Below are positions 39,078-47,914 of a stretch of 64,000 nt of DNA, one piece after another; within the stretch, counting starts at the first letter, position 1; every line of letters starts with the position of its first letter. The position numbers and the translations under genes were made by a program. This stretch comes from Bradyrhizobium paxllaeri. GTDB taxonomy: Bacteria > Pseudomonadota > Alphaproteobacteria > Rhizobiales > Xanthobacteraceae. Where the stretch lies: contig NZ_CP042968.1 in NCBI RefSeq assembly GCF_001693515.2, positions 186,001-250,000 of the forward strand, in the 5' to 3' direction. The notes beneath the pieces were generated by a model, which saw only the letters and a program-made list of their open reading frames with translations, did not search any database and was not told the DNA's origin.

Positions 39078-40339
39078 GTCGAGCGTTTCCTTGGTTCGAA
39101 TCATAATCAGGCGGCCTCGGCAAGTTTGTAGGACCAAGTATGGATGACCGGATGGCGGTTGACGTCGTCGATGCCGGCCATGATGCGCTCCTTCAGCTCG
39201 TGTTTTGAGGTCACCCGGATGTGGCGCAACGTCGAGCGGGCAAACTTGGAGAAGAAGCCCTCGATCAGGTTGAGCCAGGAGCCGTGCTTGGGAGTGAAGG
39301 TGAGTTCAAAGCGTCCGACGGGGCGGGCGTTAAGCCACGCTGTGGTTTCTCTCGATATGTGCGCGGAATGATTGTCGAGGATCAGCTTGATTGCAGTGCC
39401 TCTCGGATAAGCGGCATCGAGTAACTTGAGGAATTCAACGAACTCCCGGCTGCGATGGCGGTCTCTCACGAGAGCATGGACCTTGCCGGTCAGCAGATCG
39501 ATCCCGGCCAACAGACTGAGCGTGCCATGACGTTTGTACTCGTGATCCCGCGCAAAGGTGGCGTGAGCCCCAGGCACGGGCGGCAAATCCGGCGCCGTCG
39601 TTGCGATAGCCTGGATTCCTGGCTTTTCGTCGCAGGAGACGATTGCCACCGGCTTGCCTCGCCTCTTCGATCCGGTAGAGGTTTTTTTCAGAACCTCGAC
39701 TTCACGATAGACACACAGGACCTCGGCCATCTTCTGTTCGAATTCGCTGTCGCGGTTCTCCAGATAGTAGTGCACCTTGTGCGGCTTGATTTCCTCTTTG
39801 CCGAGGATCTTGCACACCGTGCCCTGGACCAAATTGGCCAGACACCTGTGCCCTGCCGCTGGTCCATGCACGCGCGCATGGCGTGCCAGCAATCGCGTCG
39901 TCCACAATTCATGCGGATGGCCGTGGTCTTTGGCCTTGTCGCACGCCAGCGACGCCAGCCAAGCTTTGGCCTCCGGCGTGATCGTGGGCTCCCTGCCAGG
40001 CCGCGGCCGATCGTCGAGGGCCCCCAGCGGGCCATGGGCCAGCGCCCGCTCGACACAGCGCTCGACGGTCTGGTGATGGACCCCAAGTCTGCGCCCCACG
40101 GCACAGAACGACGGATTATCCCGGTAGGCCAGCAGCATCTGTGCCCGCGAGACCCGGCTCGCTGGCTCGGTTCTTGACCGCGAAAGAGCCGCCAACGTCT
40201 CAACCTCATCGTCGGTCATCGCCAATTCGATCGCTTGCCGCCATCCTGCCATGATACTGTTCCTCGTCGCGCCAGCCGCAACCGAGGAATCCGCCAACAC
40301 TCAATCAGTTCCAGTGCGGGTTTCTTGGAATCGAACGTC
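39078..40339 (-). mobile_element. IS630-family insertion sequence
   Basis: One transposase gene is enclosed by short imperfect terminal repeats: GTCGAGCGTTTCC after TA at 39076-39077, and GACGTTCGATTCC (minus strand) before TA at 40340-40341, with 9 of 13 positions equal. TA on both sides agrees with the TA-target duplication of IS630/Tc1-type elements. It sits between recF and the modular protein gene. Confidence 0.75.
39107..40252 (-). CDS. IS630-family transposase (DDE)
   Basis: A 381-aa transposase. N-terminal helix-turn-helix (YRDNPSFCAVGRRLGVHHQTVERCVERAL) is followed by the DDE catalytic domain: first Asp in VAIVSCDEKPGIQAI, second in IKLILDNHSAHISRE, and Glu in KHGSWLNLIEGFFSKFARSTL. 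The gene looks intact. ATG 40252 has GAGGAACAG in front; a longer frame to 40300 overlaps the element end. Element and host gene run the same way, so its transcript could affect the modular protein gene. Confidence 0.92.
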   Translation of the reverse strand: MAGWRQAIELAMTDDEVETLAALSRSRTEPASRVSRAQMLLAYRDNPSFCAVGRRLGVHHQTVERCVERALAHGPLGALDDRPRPGREPTITPEAKAWLASLACDKAKDHGHPHELWTTRLLARHARVHGPAAGHRCLANLVQGTVCKILGKEEIKPHKVHYYLENRDSEFEQKMAEVLCVYREVEVLKKTSTGSKRRGKPVAIVSCDEKPGIQAIATTAPDLPPVPGAHATFARDHEYKRHGTLSLLAGIDLLTGKVHALVRDRHRSREFVEFLKLLDAAYPRGTAIKLILDNHSAHISRETTAWLNARPVGRFELTFTPKHGSWLNLIEGFFSKFARSTLRHIRVTSKHELKERIMAGIDDVNRHPVIHTWSYKLAEAA

Positions 40340-40388
40340 TAGTCGGGCCAGTACAGGATTTGGTTCAAGCGGGGCGGGTTCGCAGGCC

Positions 40389-41528
40389 TCAGGTGCGGCG
40401 GCTTACCTGGCCGGCCTCCACGTCGAAAATCTCGCCGCCCGGGCCGATATCGACGAAGGCGGCTGGATCGGCGCCGGTCATCCAGACCTGCGCGCCGAGC
40501 TTTGCGAGCTCATCGAACAGCGCCTTGCGCCTGCTGGGGTCGAGATGGGCGACGACTTCGTCGAGCAGCAACAGCGGGACGATGCCGGTCATCTCGGCGA
40601 CGAGGGTGGCATGGGCCAGCACCAGCCCGATCAAGAGCGCCTTCTGCTCGCCGGTGGAGGCGTCGCGCGCCGGCATGTTTTTCGGCGCATAGACCACCTG
40701 CAGGTCGGTGAGGTGAGGGCCATCCAGCGTGCGGCCGGCGGCGGCGTCGCGGGCGCGGCTGGCGCGCAGGGTCTCGCGGTAACGATCCTCCACAGCGGTG
40801 GCTGATTCGTTGACCAGTGCGTTTTCCATCCAGCCGTCGAGCATGATCTGGGCCGACGGAAAGGCGGAGGCTTGCCCACGTTCGCGCAGCATCGCCGCCA
40901 GCCGCGTCACAGTCTGGCCGCGCGTGGCGGCAACCGCAACCGCAAGCTCGGCGGTTTCGCGCTCGATCGCGTCACACCAATGGTCGTCATAGTTGCGCAC
41001 TTCGAGCAGGCGGTTGCGCGAGCGTAGCGAACGTTCCAGCGCAGACACGCGGCTGGAATGTTCGCTGTCGATCGCCAGCACCAGCCGGTCGAAGAAGCGC
41101 CGCCGTTCCGAAGCCGCGCCGAGAAACAGCCCGTCCATCGTCGGCGTCAGCCAGACCATCCGCAGATGATCGCCGAACGCGGTCGCCGAACTTACGGGCT
41201 CGCGGTCGATCCGGCAGCGCCGGCTCGTGGAGGCGCCTTCCGCAGCCGGCGCATCGATGCCGGTGCCGAGCGTGGCAAGTCCGAGCGCCCCCTCGACTTC
41301 GGCGGACACCGCCCAGGAGCCGTTGCCCTGATTGTCGGCGACATCCTCCAGCGTCGCGCGCCGCAGGCCGCGTCCGGGCGAGAGAAACGAGATTGCCTCC
41401 AGGCAATTGGTCTTGCCGGCGCCGTTCGGCCCCACCAGCACCACCACGTCGCCGCGCGTCTGCACGCTTCCCGCGCGGTAGTTGCGGAAGTGCGTGAGCG
41501 AAAGACGGTGGATGCGAGAGGGGGTCAT
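40389..41528 (-). CDS. recF: DNA replication and repair protein RecF
   Basis: A 379-aa SMC-like ATPase that loads RecA at gaps with RecO and RecR. Walker A is LVGPNGAGKTN (32-41), the signature is STGEQKALLIGLVLAHA and Walker B is PLLLLDEVVAHLDPSRR. The length is normal. The gene is separated from dnaN by the small GIY-YIG unit, and the IS630 element follows its stop after about 50 bp. Confidence 0.96.
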   Translation of the reverse strand: MTPSRIHRLSLTHFRNYRAGSVQTRGDVVVLVGPNGAGKTNCLEAISFLSPGRGLRRATLEDVADNQGNGSWAVSAEVEGALGLATLGTGIDAPAAEGASTSRRCRIDREPVSSATAFGDHLRMVWLTPTMDGLFLGAASERRRFFDRLVLAIDSEHSSRVSALERSLRSRNRLLEVRNYDDHWCDAIERETAELAVAVAATRGQTVTRLAAMLRERGQASAFPSAQIMLDGWMENALVNESATAVEDRYRETLRASRARDAAAGRTLDGPHLTDLQVVYAPKNMPARDASTGEQKALLIGLVLAHATLVAEMTGIVPLLLLDEVVAHLDPSRRKALFDELAKLGAQVWMTGADPAAFVDIGPGGEIFDVEAGQVSRRT

Positions 41529-41535
41529 ATCAGGT

Positions 41536-41567
41536 TGTCATTGCCGGGCTTGACCCGGCAATCCATC
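41536..41567 (+). repeat. Left 32-bp inverted repeat of the GIY-YIG unit
   Basis: Begins TGTCATTGCCGGG and ends CAATCCATC, with the internal stem TTGCCGGG / CCCGGCAA. Identical on the opposite strand to 41871-41902. Confidence 0.9.
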
Positions 41568-41574
41568 GTCCGCG

Positions 41575-41862
41575 CTAGCGGACAATCTCATCGTACAAAT
41601 CCTTCCAATCGGGATTGCCCGCGACGATTAGATCGATTTTCCACTCGCGCGACCAATGCTTGATGTTCTTCTCTCGTTGAAGCGCGGTCGCAATTGCGTC
41701 GTGTGCTTCGAAGTATACCAGTGTTTTGATGCCGTATCGCTTGGTAAATCCGTCAGCCAAGCCTTCGCGGTGCTGGTAGACGCGCCTCACTAGATTGTTC
41801 GTTACACCGACATACAGTGTTCCGCCGGGTTTGCTCGCGAGGATGTACACCCAATAGGTCAT
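41575..41862 (-). CDS. Small GIY-YIG nuclease-domain protein
   Basis: A 95-aa stand-alone GIY-YIG domain (UPF0213/UvrC-like nuclease family). The family motif is split as YWVYILAS (Y-V-Y-I-L) and GTLYVGVTNNLVRRVYQH, with Tyr, Arg and His in their usual spacing; ...KTLVYFEAHDAIATALQREKNIKHW contains the late catalytic Glu-like helix. The frame continues upstream to 41913, but those residues (VIAGLDPAIHQ) are just a translation of the palindrome, so ATG 41862 is chosen. Possibly acts on DNA; host function is not known. Confidence 0.85.
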   Translation of the reverse strand: MTYWVYILASKPGGTLYVGVTNNLVRRVYQHREGLADGFTKRYGIKTLVYFEAHDAIATALQREKNIKHWSREWKIDLIVAGNPDWKDLYDEIVR

Positions 41863-41870
41863 TTTTGTTT

Positions 41871-41902
41871 GATGGATTGCCGGGTCAAGCCCGGCAATGA
41901 CA
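41871..41902 (-). repeat. Right 32-bp inverted repeat of the GIY-YIG unit
   Basis: A perfect reverse complement of 41536-41567. The internal stem is TTGCCGGG / CCCGGCAA with loop TCAAG. Confidence 0.9.
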
Positions 41903-41909
41903 GTGAGGC

Positions 41910-43028
41910 TCACACCCGCATCGGCATCAGCACGTACAGCGCGCCCTTGTTGTCCTTGTCCTGCACCAGCGTCGGCGAGCCGGGATCGGCCAGGCGCAGC
42001 ACGGCGACTTCGCCTTCGATCTGGGCGGCGATGTCGAGCAGATAGCGCGAGTTGAAGCCGATATCGAGCGCGTCGGAGGCGTATTCGACTTCGAGCTCTT
42101 CGGTGGCGCTGCCGGAATCCGGATTGGTCACCGACAGCACCAGCTTGCCCGAAGACAATGCGAGTTTCACGGCACGGCCGCGCTCGCTGGAAATGGTCGA
42201 AACGCGATCTACCGCAGCCTCGAAATCCTTCTTGTCGACGATCAGTTCCTTGTCGTTGTTCTGCGGTATGACGCGGCCGTAATCCGGGAAAGTTCCGTCG
42301 ATCAGTTTCGAGGTCAGCACCACATTGCCGAGCGTGAAGCGGATCTTGCCCTGCGACAGCTCGATTTTGATTTCGGCTTCATTGTCCTCGATCAGCCGCT
42401 GCACCTCGCCCACCGTCTTGCGCGGCACGATCACGCCGGGCATGCCGGTGGCACCGGAGGGCAGCGCCAGATCGATTTGCGCCAGGCGATGCCCGTCGGT
42501 CGCCACCCCGCGCAGGGTTGCGGCCTTGGCGCTGCCGGCGGTGTGCAGATAGATGCCGTTGAGGTAATAGCGGGTCTCTTCGGTTGAGATCGCAAACTGC
42601 GTGCGATCGATCAGCCGCTTGACGTCGGAGGCCGCAAGCGAGAACGAATGCGTCATGTCACCGGCGGCGAGATCGGGGAAGTCGCTTTCAGGCAGTGTCT
42701 GCAGCGTGAAGCGCGAGCGGCCGGCGCGGATCGCCATCACCGAGCGGTCGCCGTCGGCTTCCAGCACGATCTGCGAGCCGTCGGGCAGTTTGCGGACGAT
42801 GTCGTAGAACATATGGGCCGGCACCGTGGTGGAGCCGCCGGTCGCGGTTTCCGCCGCCAGGGTTTCGGTCACCTCGAGGTCGAGGTCGGTCGCCTTCAGC
42901 GACAGCCTGGCGTTTTCGGCGCGGACCAGCACGTTGCCGAGGATCGGGATGGTATTTCGGCGCTCAACCACGCGATGGACGTGACCCAGCGATTTCAGCA
43001 GTTGCGCGCGTTCGACGGTGACCTTCAT
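41910..43028 (-). CDS. dnaN: DNA polymerase III beta subunit (sliding clamp)
   Basis: A 372-aa sliding clamp with three similar domains. N-terminus MKVTVERAQLLKSLGHVHRVVERRNTIPILGNVLV, middle RLIDRTQFAISTEETRYYLNGIYLH, and C-terminal GALYVLMPMRV are canonical; the last residues form part of the clamp-binding pocket. ATG 43028 is the clean start; the longer frame adds a proline-rich piece. It follows dnaA after a terminator-like structure and thus may have its own promoter in 43029-43220. Confidence 0.96.
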   Translation of the reverse strand: MKVTVERAQLLKSLGHVHRVVERRNTIPILGNVLVRAENARLSLKATDLDLEVTETLAAETATGGSTTVPAHMFYDIVRKLPDGSQIVLEADGDRSVMAIRAGRSRFTLQTLPESDFPDLAAGDMTHSFSLAASDVKRLIDRTQFAISTEETRYYLNGIYLHTAGSAKAATLRGVATDGHRLAQIDLALPSGATGMPGVIVPRKTVGEVQRLIEDNEAEIKIELSQGKIRFTLGNVVLTSKLIDGTFPDYGRVIPQNNDKELIVDKKDFEAAVDRVSTISSERGRAVKLALSSGKLVLSVTNPDSGSATEELEVEYASDALDIGFNSRYLLDIAAQIEGEVAVLRLADPGSPTLVQDKDNKGALYVLMPMRV

Positions 43029-43220
43029 TGCAATACCCGCCAGAGATGGAAAAGCCGGGCGGCCCGTCAAGGCAGCGCCGCGGCATTGGAAACCCGAAAA
43101 GCCGGATCAGGATCGGATTTGATCAAACCCCCGGGGGGACCGCAAGGTGGCGCGGATGGCCCTCCGGTGCAAGGGAGGCGGGCCCCCGTTCCCCACTTTT
43201 GCGGCAGGAAAATGGGGCAG

Positions 43221-43255
43221 AAAAAAATTCTCCCGCCCTGGAATCGGGGCGGGAG
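43221..43255 (-). terminator. Rho-independent terminator after dnaA
   Basis: On the minus strand: CTCCCGCCC-loop-GGGCGGGAG (9-bp stem, 43230-43255) followed by AATTTTTTT (43221-43229). It lies about 35 nt beyond the dnaA stop and before dnaN. Confidence 0.85.
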
Positions 43256-43291
43256 AGGTTTGGGAGGAGCCAGGTCCTGTTCCTGCAGCCA

Positions 43292-44722
43292 CTATTCCTG
43301 CAATTGCCGTTTCAGCGACTCGACCTCTTCGGACAGCGCCGTATCCCGGGCCACCAGTGCCTCGATCTTGCGCACGGCGTGCAGCACGGTGGTGTGGTCG
43401 CGTCCGCCGAACCGGCGGCCGATCTCCGGCAGTGAGCGCAGCGTCAGCGTCTTCGCCAGATACATCGCGACCTGGCGCGGGCGGACGACGTTTGCGGTCC
43501 GGCGGGACGACAGCAGGTCCGAACGGCTGACATTGTATTGCCGCGCGACCACCCGCTGGATGTCTTCGATCTTGATCCGCTTCGGTTCCTGCGGACGGAT
43601 CAGGTCCCGCACCTCGCGCTCGGCCATTTCCAGCGTCACCGGCTGGTTGTTGAGCTTGGAGTGGGCGAGCAGGCGGTTGATGGCGCCTTCGAGGTCGCGG
43701 CCATTATGGGTAATGGTGCGCGCCAGATAATCCAGCACCGTTTCCGGCACATCGAAGCTCGCGTGATGCGCGCGGGCCGCAGCCACGCGCGATTTGAGGA
43801 TTCCGAGCCGGAGTTCTTCGCCGAGCGAACCCATTTCGACAACGAGCCCGCCGGCCAGCCGCGAGCGCACGCGATCATCGAGGCTTTCCAGATCGGACGG
43901 CGGTCGGTCGGCGGCGATCACCACCTGGCGGCCGGCATCGATCAGCGCGTTCAGCGTGTGGCAGAACTCGGCCTGGGTCGACTTGCCCTGCAGGAACTGC
44001 AGGTCGTCGATCACGAGCACGTCGATGCCGCGCAGCGCTTCCTTGAAGGCCAGCGCCGTCTGTGTCTTCAGCGCGGCGACGAAGCCGTACATGAATTTCT
44101 CGGCGGTGAGATAGAGCACCTTGCGCTCACTGCCCGAATTGCCGGCCCACGTCACCGCCTGCAGCAGATGGGTTTTGCCGAGGCCGACGCCGGCGTGAAT
44201 GTAGAGCGGGTTGAACATCACGGGATCGCCGCGACGTCCTTCGGCGACCTGACGCGCGGCGGCATGCGCCAGCGTGTTGGAGCGGCCGATCACAAAACTT
44301 GCAAAGGTCAGCCGCGGATCGAGCGGCGAGCCGCCGAGCGCATCATGACTGGCGGATACCGGCGCCGTCGCCGTGGCGCGCAATTCAGGCGCGGGCCGGC
44401 CGTTGACCTGCTCGGTGCGGCGTTGATCGGCCGGCGCGGTTGCTTCCTTGGCGGGTGCGGCGGATCGCATCGCCGTGCGCACGGTGAGGTCGATCCGGTG
44501 CACTTCCGGCATCTCTGCCTGCCAGCAGGTCAGGACACGGTCGGCGTAATGCGCCTGGATCCAGCTCTTGAGAAACCGGGTCGGCACCGACAGATGTACG
44601 GCTTCGTCCTGCACGCTTTCGAGATCCATGCGCGCAAACCAGCTCGTATAGACATCCTCGCCGACGCTCGTCCGCAACCGCCCCTTCACGCGCGACCAGC
44701 GATCCTGTTCCATATTTGTCAT
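43292..44722 (-). CDS. dnaA: Chromosomal replication initiator DnaA
   Basis: A 476-aa AAA+ initiator. Domain I starts [29 protein letters not shown]; a proline/alanine-rich domain II (about 85-135) is followed by the AAA+ module with Walker A AGVGLGKT (177-184), Walker [11 protein letters not shown], and sensor residues. Domain IV ends with [19 protein letters not shown], the DnaA-box recognition signature. ATG 44722 is chosen; the frame to 44827 adds unrelated residues. The long region upstream (44723-46000) carries a DnaA box, so autoregulation is plausible. Confidence 0.97.
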   Translation of the reverse strand: MTNMEQDRWSRVKGRLRTSVGEDVYTSWFARMDLESVQDEAVHLSVPTRFLKSWIQAHYADRVLTCWQAEMPEVHRIDLTVRTAMRSAAPAKEATAPADQRRTEQVNGRPAPELRATATAPVSASHDALGGSPLDPRLTFASFVIGRSNTLAHAAARQVAEGRRGDPVMFNPLYIHAGVGLGKTHLLQAVTWAGNSGSERKVLYLTAEKFMYGFVAALKTQTALAFKEALRGIDVLVIDDLQFLQGKSTQAEFCHTLNALIDAGRQVVIAADRPPSDLESLDDRVRSRLAGGLVVEMGSLGEELRLGILKSRVAAARAHHASFDVPETVLDYLARTITHNGRDLEGAINRLLAHSKLNNQPVTLEMAEREVRDLIRPQEPKRIKIEDIQRVVARQYNVSRSDLLSSRRTANVVRPRQVAMYLAKTLTLRSLPEIGRRFGGRDHTTVLHAVRKIEALVARDTALSEEVESLKRQLQE

Positions 44723-44963
44723 TGCCTGAGAACTTTTCTGAATGAGTAATAGTATTTTGCGAAATCGTCTGGCGGCTGCCCTGCAGGTTTCCTGCCAGAC
44801 GTGACCTCGACATGGCGCTTCAGTCACCTCCAGACACAGATCGGGCGTACGGCAGAATCGCCGTTTGCTCAGATCAAGGGCTGGAGGGAGTGAGAGGCTA
44901 CCGCGAGGTCAGCGCGTACTCGACGGTCTACCCGGAGCTCGCGTGGGGCGGCTAAATACGTCG

Positions 44964-44994
44964 TTCAGGGATTCTGCAGCATTCAGGGATTCTG
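44964..44994. repeat. Tandem direct repeat TTCAGGGATTCTG x2 in the dnaA upstream region
   Basis: Copies at 44964-44976 and 44982-44994 (13 bp, 18-bp period), each containing a GATTC (GANTC) site. About 245-275 bp upstream of the dnaA start. Confidence 0.75.
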
Positions 44995-45672
44995 AAGCGG
45001 TCACGATGGAAATGGGCGTGTCGAATGTCGCGTTGATTCCGTAAAGCATAGTACCTCCCCCTCTCACCGCGAGAACGCGCGGCGAGCAATCAGATCACCA
45101 GTGTTTTCAAAGCCAGTCTGCCGCCACCGAACATCCGCTTGTTCGTTGCTGCGCCGCCGCGTACCTCAGTCTGTCGTCTTCAACACGTTCACAAGCTCCG
45201 CGTTCCCCATCGTTGCATCGTCGGTAAGCATCTCATTCCCCTTGTCCGGAGCGCGCTTGCAACGTGAGCGCCACGCCGGGAAATTTAGACACAGAACAGC
45301 CGTTCTCATATTGCTATGAGTTACCAACTCAGCTTCGCTTGGAAAGCGTCGCTAACGCGCACACCGCCGCCGATTTGCACGTCCGCTCTTGGGTCTCATA
45401 CCGCGCTGGTCAGGAGAGCCTTGAACGTCGCGAACGAGTTACAAATACACCAAGCGCGATTTCTGACAATCCGTGATTCGACACGGCTGCCCGACTCTGC
45501 GGCGGTGTTGCAACGCTGCAATTGCGAAACTCCACACCAAGTTTTTGAATCAGCGCAGAGAATCCGGCGGCGCGAGCGCGCGTGACAGTTTTCGCTGCAC
45601 TCGCAAAATTTTTTAAGAAACCGTTACAATCGTGGTTACCGCGACCGGTTTTCAAAACGCTTGTCCTCGCTA

Positions 45673-45681
45673 TGTGGATAA
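45673..45681 (-). promoter_or_regulatory. Consensus DnaA box
   Basis: TGTGGATAA on the plus strand, i.e. TTATCCACA on the minus strand, an exact consensus. About 950 bp upstream of dnaA, flanked on one side by an AT-rich segment. Only this exact copy was seen in the region. Confidence 0.8.
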
Positions 45682-46000
45682 GTGATTAGCGAGACGAAGT
45701 TTTTCGGAATTGCTTTTGAAGGGTAACCCTTCGCGGCAGAGATGCAGGTGGAAGAAGCTCGCGCCAGATTAGCGATCATTGTGGTCGCACCTTTCGCAAC
45801 TGCGCACGACAACGCCGCTGCAATAAGTTGCACCTCGTAAAATTACGGGTGCGAGAAATGTGACACGTAAGCCGGTGTCCAGCAACGAGACAATTCGAAT
45901 TGTCACGGTCGGTCCCGTGCGTGTCCTTCCGTGTGTGCCCGAAAGTCAACAGAATGCACGCGCGCGGCGAAATTGATTTTGCCTTCGTGCGCACCACCAA

Positions 46001-46029
46001 AAAAGAAAAGCCCGGCGAAGCCGGGCTTT
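46001..46029 (-). terminator. Rho-independent terminator of rpsT
   Basis: AAAGCCCGGC-GAA-GCCGGGCTTT (10-bp stem) at 46007-46029 on the plus strand; on the minus strand the stem is followed by CTTTTCTTTTTT. It lies about 25 nt after the rpsT stop. Confidence 0.9.
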
Positions 46030-46052
46030 GACTAATATCGATTTCTGTCAGC

Positions 46053-46319
46053 TCACTTCGCGAGCTTGGCGATCGCGTGAGTCAGGCGCGACACTTTCCG
46101 GCTCGCATTGTTCTTGTGAATGATGTTGCGCTGCGCCGCCTGCATCAGTTCCGGTTCCGCGCGCTTCATCGCTTCCAGGGCTGCATTGTGATCGCCGCTC
46201 TTGATCGCTTCCTCGACGGTGCGGACAGCGCCACGCATCTGGGTGCGGCGCGACTTGTTGACGATGGTGCGGCGGGCAATCTTGCGGGTCGCCTTCTTGG
46301 CGGAAGTGGTATTGGCCAT
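46053..46319 (-). CDS. rpsT: 30S ribosomal protein S20
   Basis: An 88-aa basic protein that binds 16S rRNA. Typical S20 start [38 protein letters not shown] and end [27 protein letters not shown] 46319 gives the normal length; the longer frame to 46487 runs into untranslated sequence. The gene is followed by its own terminator and then the dnaA region, an arrangement common in Bradyrhizobium relatives. Confidence 0.97.
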   Translation of the reverse strand: MANTTSAKKATRKIARRTIVNKSRRTQMRGAVRTVEEAIKSGDHNAALEAMKRAEPELMQAAQRNIIHKNNASRKVSRLTHAIAKLAK

Positions 46320-46690
46320 GTTCTCAACTATCCTTCGGCTGTCATCGCTCGGGTGGTCGGCCCTTGAGCGCGCCGGCCGTTCAAATTGCGTGGACGCTGG
46401 TTGTGTTTTCCAGGGTGTTCTGACGTAGCCGTTCTTGAGGATGCCATGGACGGAGGCCAAAATGCTTCCGAAGGCGGCGCTGCTCAAAGAACAGCGGCGG
46501 CGGGATTGCGCCCGCCGCCATTGGGGGTCTTATAGAGGGCGCATTCTGCACCGTCAACGCTTTCCGCCCTCTTTGGGGGGCCGGAAAAGGGGGCGTAAAG
46601 GGTGCGTAAGGTGCTGATGAGGTTGAATTTCCGGGGTACCCCCGGTATTGGCTGACGGCCTTTTTCGGGGCAACAGATATAAGGTGACGC
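46320..46690. other. Divergent intergenic region between rpsT and a small membrane protein
   Basis: This 371-bp stretch holds the rpsT leader and a strong hairpin at 46496-46519 (GGCGGCGGG, 6-nt loop, CCCGCCGCC). The hairpin has no clear T-tract on either strand. A second weaker one (CTTTCCGCCC..GGCCGGAAAG) is near 46560-46590. No gene was recognised. Confidence 0.5.
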
Positions 46691-47008
46691 ATGATCCGCG
46701 GTTTTTTCCGGCTTATTGGCCTCCTGCTCCTGGCCGGCGGATTCATCTTCATGGTCTATGACGGTGCCCGTTTCGTCGCCGACCAGACCCTGCGGTTCAC
46801 CCGGTTCGGCCAGTTCTGGAACGACGTCCATCAGTCCAGCCAGCTCGCGTTCCGGACCTGGCTGGAGGGCATCTCGCCCTGGCTCTGGAACAGCGTCGTC
46901 AAGGTTTTGTTGGATCAGCCGGTGTTCGCCGTGCTGGGCGTGGTCGGCATTCTGCTCATGATCCTGTTCCGGCCTCGCAAGCCGCTGATCGGCTATTCGC
47001 GGGACTGA
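46691..47008 (+). CDS. Small conserved membrane protein of unknown function
   Basis: A 105-aa protein with two membrane segments: residues about 3-24 ([20 protein letters not shown]) and 74-92 ([17 protein letters not shown]), with an aromatic-rich loop ([31 protein letters not shown]) between. This layout is common in alphaproteobacteria next to housekeeping genes but without a known role. ATG 46691 has GGTGACGC before it. msrA follows after 125 nt. Confidence 0.72.
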   Translation: MIRGFFRLIGLLLLAGGFIFMVYDGARFVADQTLRFTRFGQFWNDVHQSSQLAFRTWLEGISPWLWNSVVKVLLDQPVFAVLGVVGILLMILFRPRKPLIGYSRD

Positions 47009-47133
47009 CCGGAGCCCCGTTCCTGCCCTGGGGGCGTAACAGGGCTGCGGCTTCCGACGTAAAGACATATATAGAAGTCCAACCGGCCGACGCGCATCGT
47101 CGCGTCCGCCGATGTCCCGCCTGGAGGTATTCC

Positions 47134-47790
47134 ATGTTGTTCATGCGCAAGACCACCGCGTTGCCAAGTGCAGCCGAAGCGCTGCCGGGCCGTGCCGCCC
47201 CGATACCGACTGCGACCGCGCACTTCGTCAACGGCCGCAAGCTTCAGCCGCCCTATCCCGCCGGCCTCGAGCAGGCTGTGTTTGGCCTCGGCTGCTTCTG
47301 GGGCGCGGAGCGCAAGTTCTGGGAACTCGGGGACGGCATCCATGCCACCGCCGTCGGCTATGCCGGCGGGCATACGCCCAATCCCACCTATGAAGAGGTT
47401 TGCTCGGGCCGCACCGGCCATACCGAAGTGGTGCTGGTCGTGTTCGATCCGAAGAAGATCTCCTACGAGCAACTCCTCAAGACGTTCTGGGAAAATCACA
47501 ACCCGACGCAGGGCATGCGGCAGGGCAATGATGTCGGCACCCAGTATCGTTCGGCGATCTACACGTTTGGCGATGCGCAGCGCCAGGCCGCCGACGCATC
47601 GAAGGCGATGTATCAGAAGGCGCTGGCGTCCAAGGGGCTCGGCGCCATCACCACCGAGATCGCGCCGTCGGGTGAATTCTATTTTGCCGAGGATTATCAT
47701 CAGCAATATCTCGCCAAGAACCCGGCGGGCTATTGTGGATTGGGCGGCACCGGTGTGTCGTGCCCGATCGGCGTCGGTGTGACGGCCTGA
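47134..47790 (+). CDS. msrA: Peptide-methionine (S)-S-oxide reductase MsrA
   Basis: A 218-aa oxidative-damage repair enzyme. Active-site block [16 protein letters not shown] places the catalytic Cys at 54; [27 protein letters not shown] and [14 protein letters not shown] ...[22 protein letters not shown] complete the family signature, with a C-terminal resolving Cys region ([10 protein letters not shown]). N-terminal 40 residues are slightly longer than in short MsrA. ATG 47134 follows GGAGGT. No MsrB fusion. Confidence 0.96.
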   Translation: MLFMRKTTALPSAAEALPGRAAPIPTATAHFVNGRKLQPPYPAGLEQAVFGLGCFWGAERKFWELGDGIHATAVGYAGGHTPNPTYEEVCSGRTGHTEVVLVVFDPKKISYEQLLKTFWENHNPTQGMRQGNDVGTQYRSAIYTFGDAQRQAADASKAMYQKALASKGLGAITTEIAPSGEFYFAEDYHQQYLAKNPAGYCGLGGTGVSCPIGVGVTA

Positions 47791-47804
47791 TCCGGTTGCC
47801 TTTC

Positions 47805-47828
47805 CTCTCCCCGCAAGCGCGGGGAGAG
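47805..47828. terminator. Stem-loop after msrA
   Basis: A perfect 10-bp stem CTCTCCCCGC / GCGGGGAGAG with an AAGC loop, 14 nt after the msrA stop. There is no T-tract directly, so it may be a REP-like 3'-end structure instead. Confidence 0.55.
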
Positions 47829-47914
47829 TGAGGTTCATTTACTCCACCTCCGATCGCAAAAAACCCTTTGTTAACCATACCCGGTGCAAGACTAGAGCTG
47901 TCTCGCTTTGAGGG

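Larger units (their letters stand above)
41536..41902 (-). mobile_element. GIY-YIG nuclease unit bounded by a perfect 32-bp inverted repeat
   Basis: 41536-41567 and 41871-41902 are exact reverse complements, and the GIY-YIG gene fits entirely in the 303 bp between them. Each end is itself a hairpin (TTGCCGGG-CTTGA-CCCGGCAA) of the type dispersed in this genome. The unit lies 7 bp from the dnaN stop and 7 bp from the recF start, so it looks like a neat insertion. No target duplication was recognised. Confidence 0.65.
44723..46000. other. Long dnaA-rpsT intergenic region (about 1.3 kb)
   Basis: No credible gene is seen. It holds a DnaA box, a 13-bp direct repeat pair, at least seven GANTC sites between 44970 and 45564, and an A/T-rich run (CAAAATTTTTTAAG near 45604-45617). 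The dnaA promoter must lie here. The rhizobial chromosomal origin is usually placed elsewhere (near hemE in relatives), so an origin here is not claimed. Confidence 0.6.

Noticed and set aside
39085..39105. tRNA-like sequence TTGGTTCGAATC
   Set aside because: It matches a T-loop by chance only; no cloverleaf could be built and it lies in the IS630 terminal region.
41863..41913. N-terminal extension of the GIY-YIG protein (VIAGLDPAIHQTK)
   Set aside because: It is a translation of the palindromic repeat; the ATG at 41862 gives the family start.
43538..44749. 403-aa open frame antisense to dnaA
   Set aside because: It covers dnaA on the opposite strand with no recognisable family features.
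44723..46000. Chromosomal origin of replication
   Set aside because: Only one exact DnaA box was seen, and in relatives the origin is not placed next to dnaA; evidence is not sufficient.
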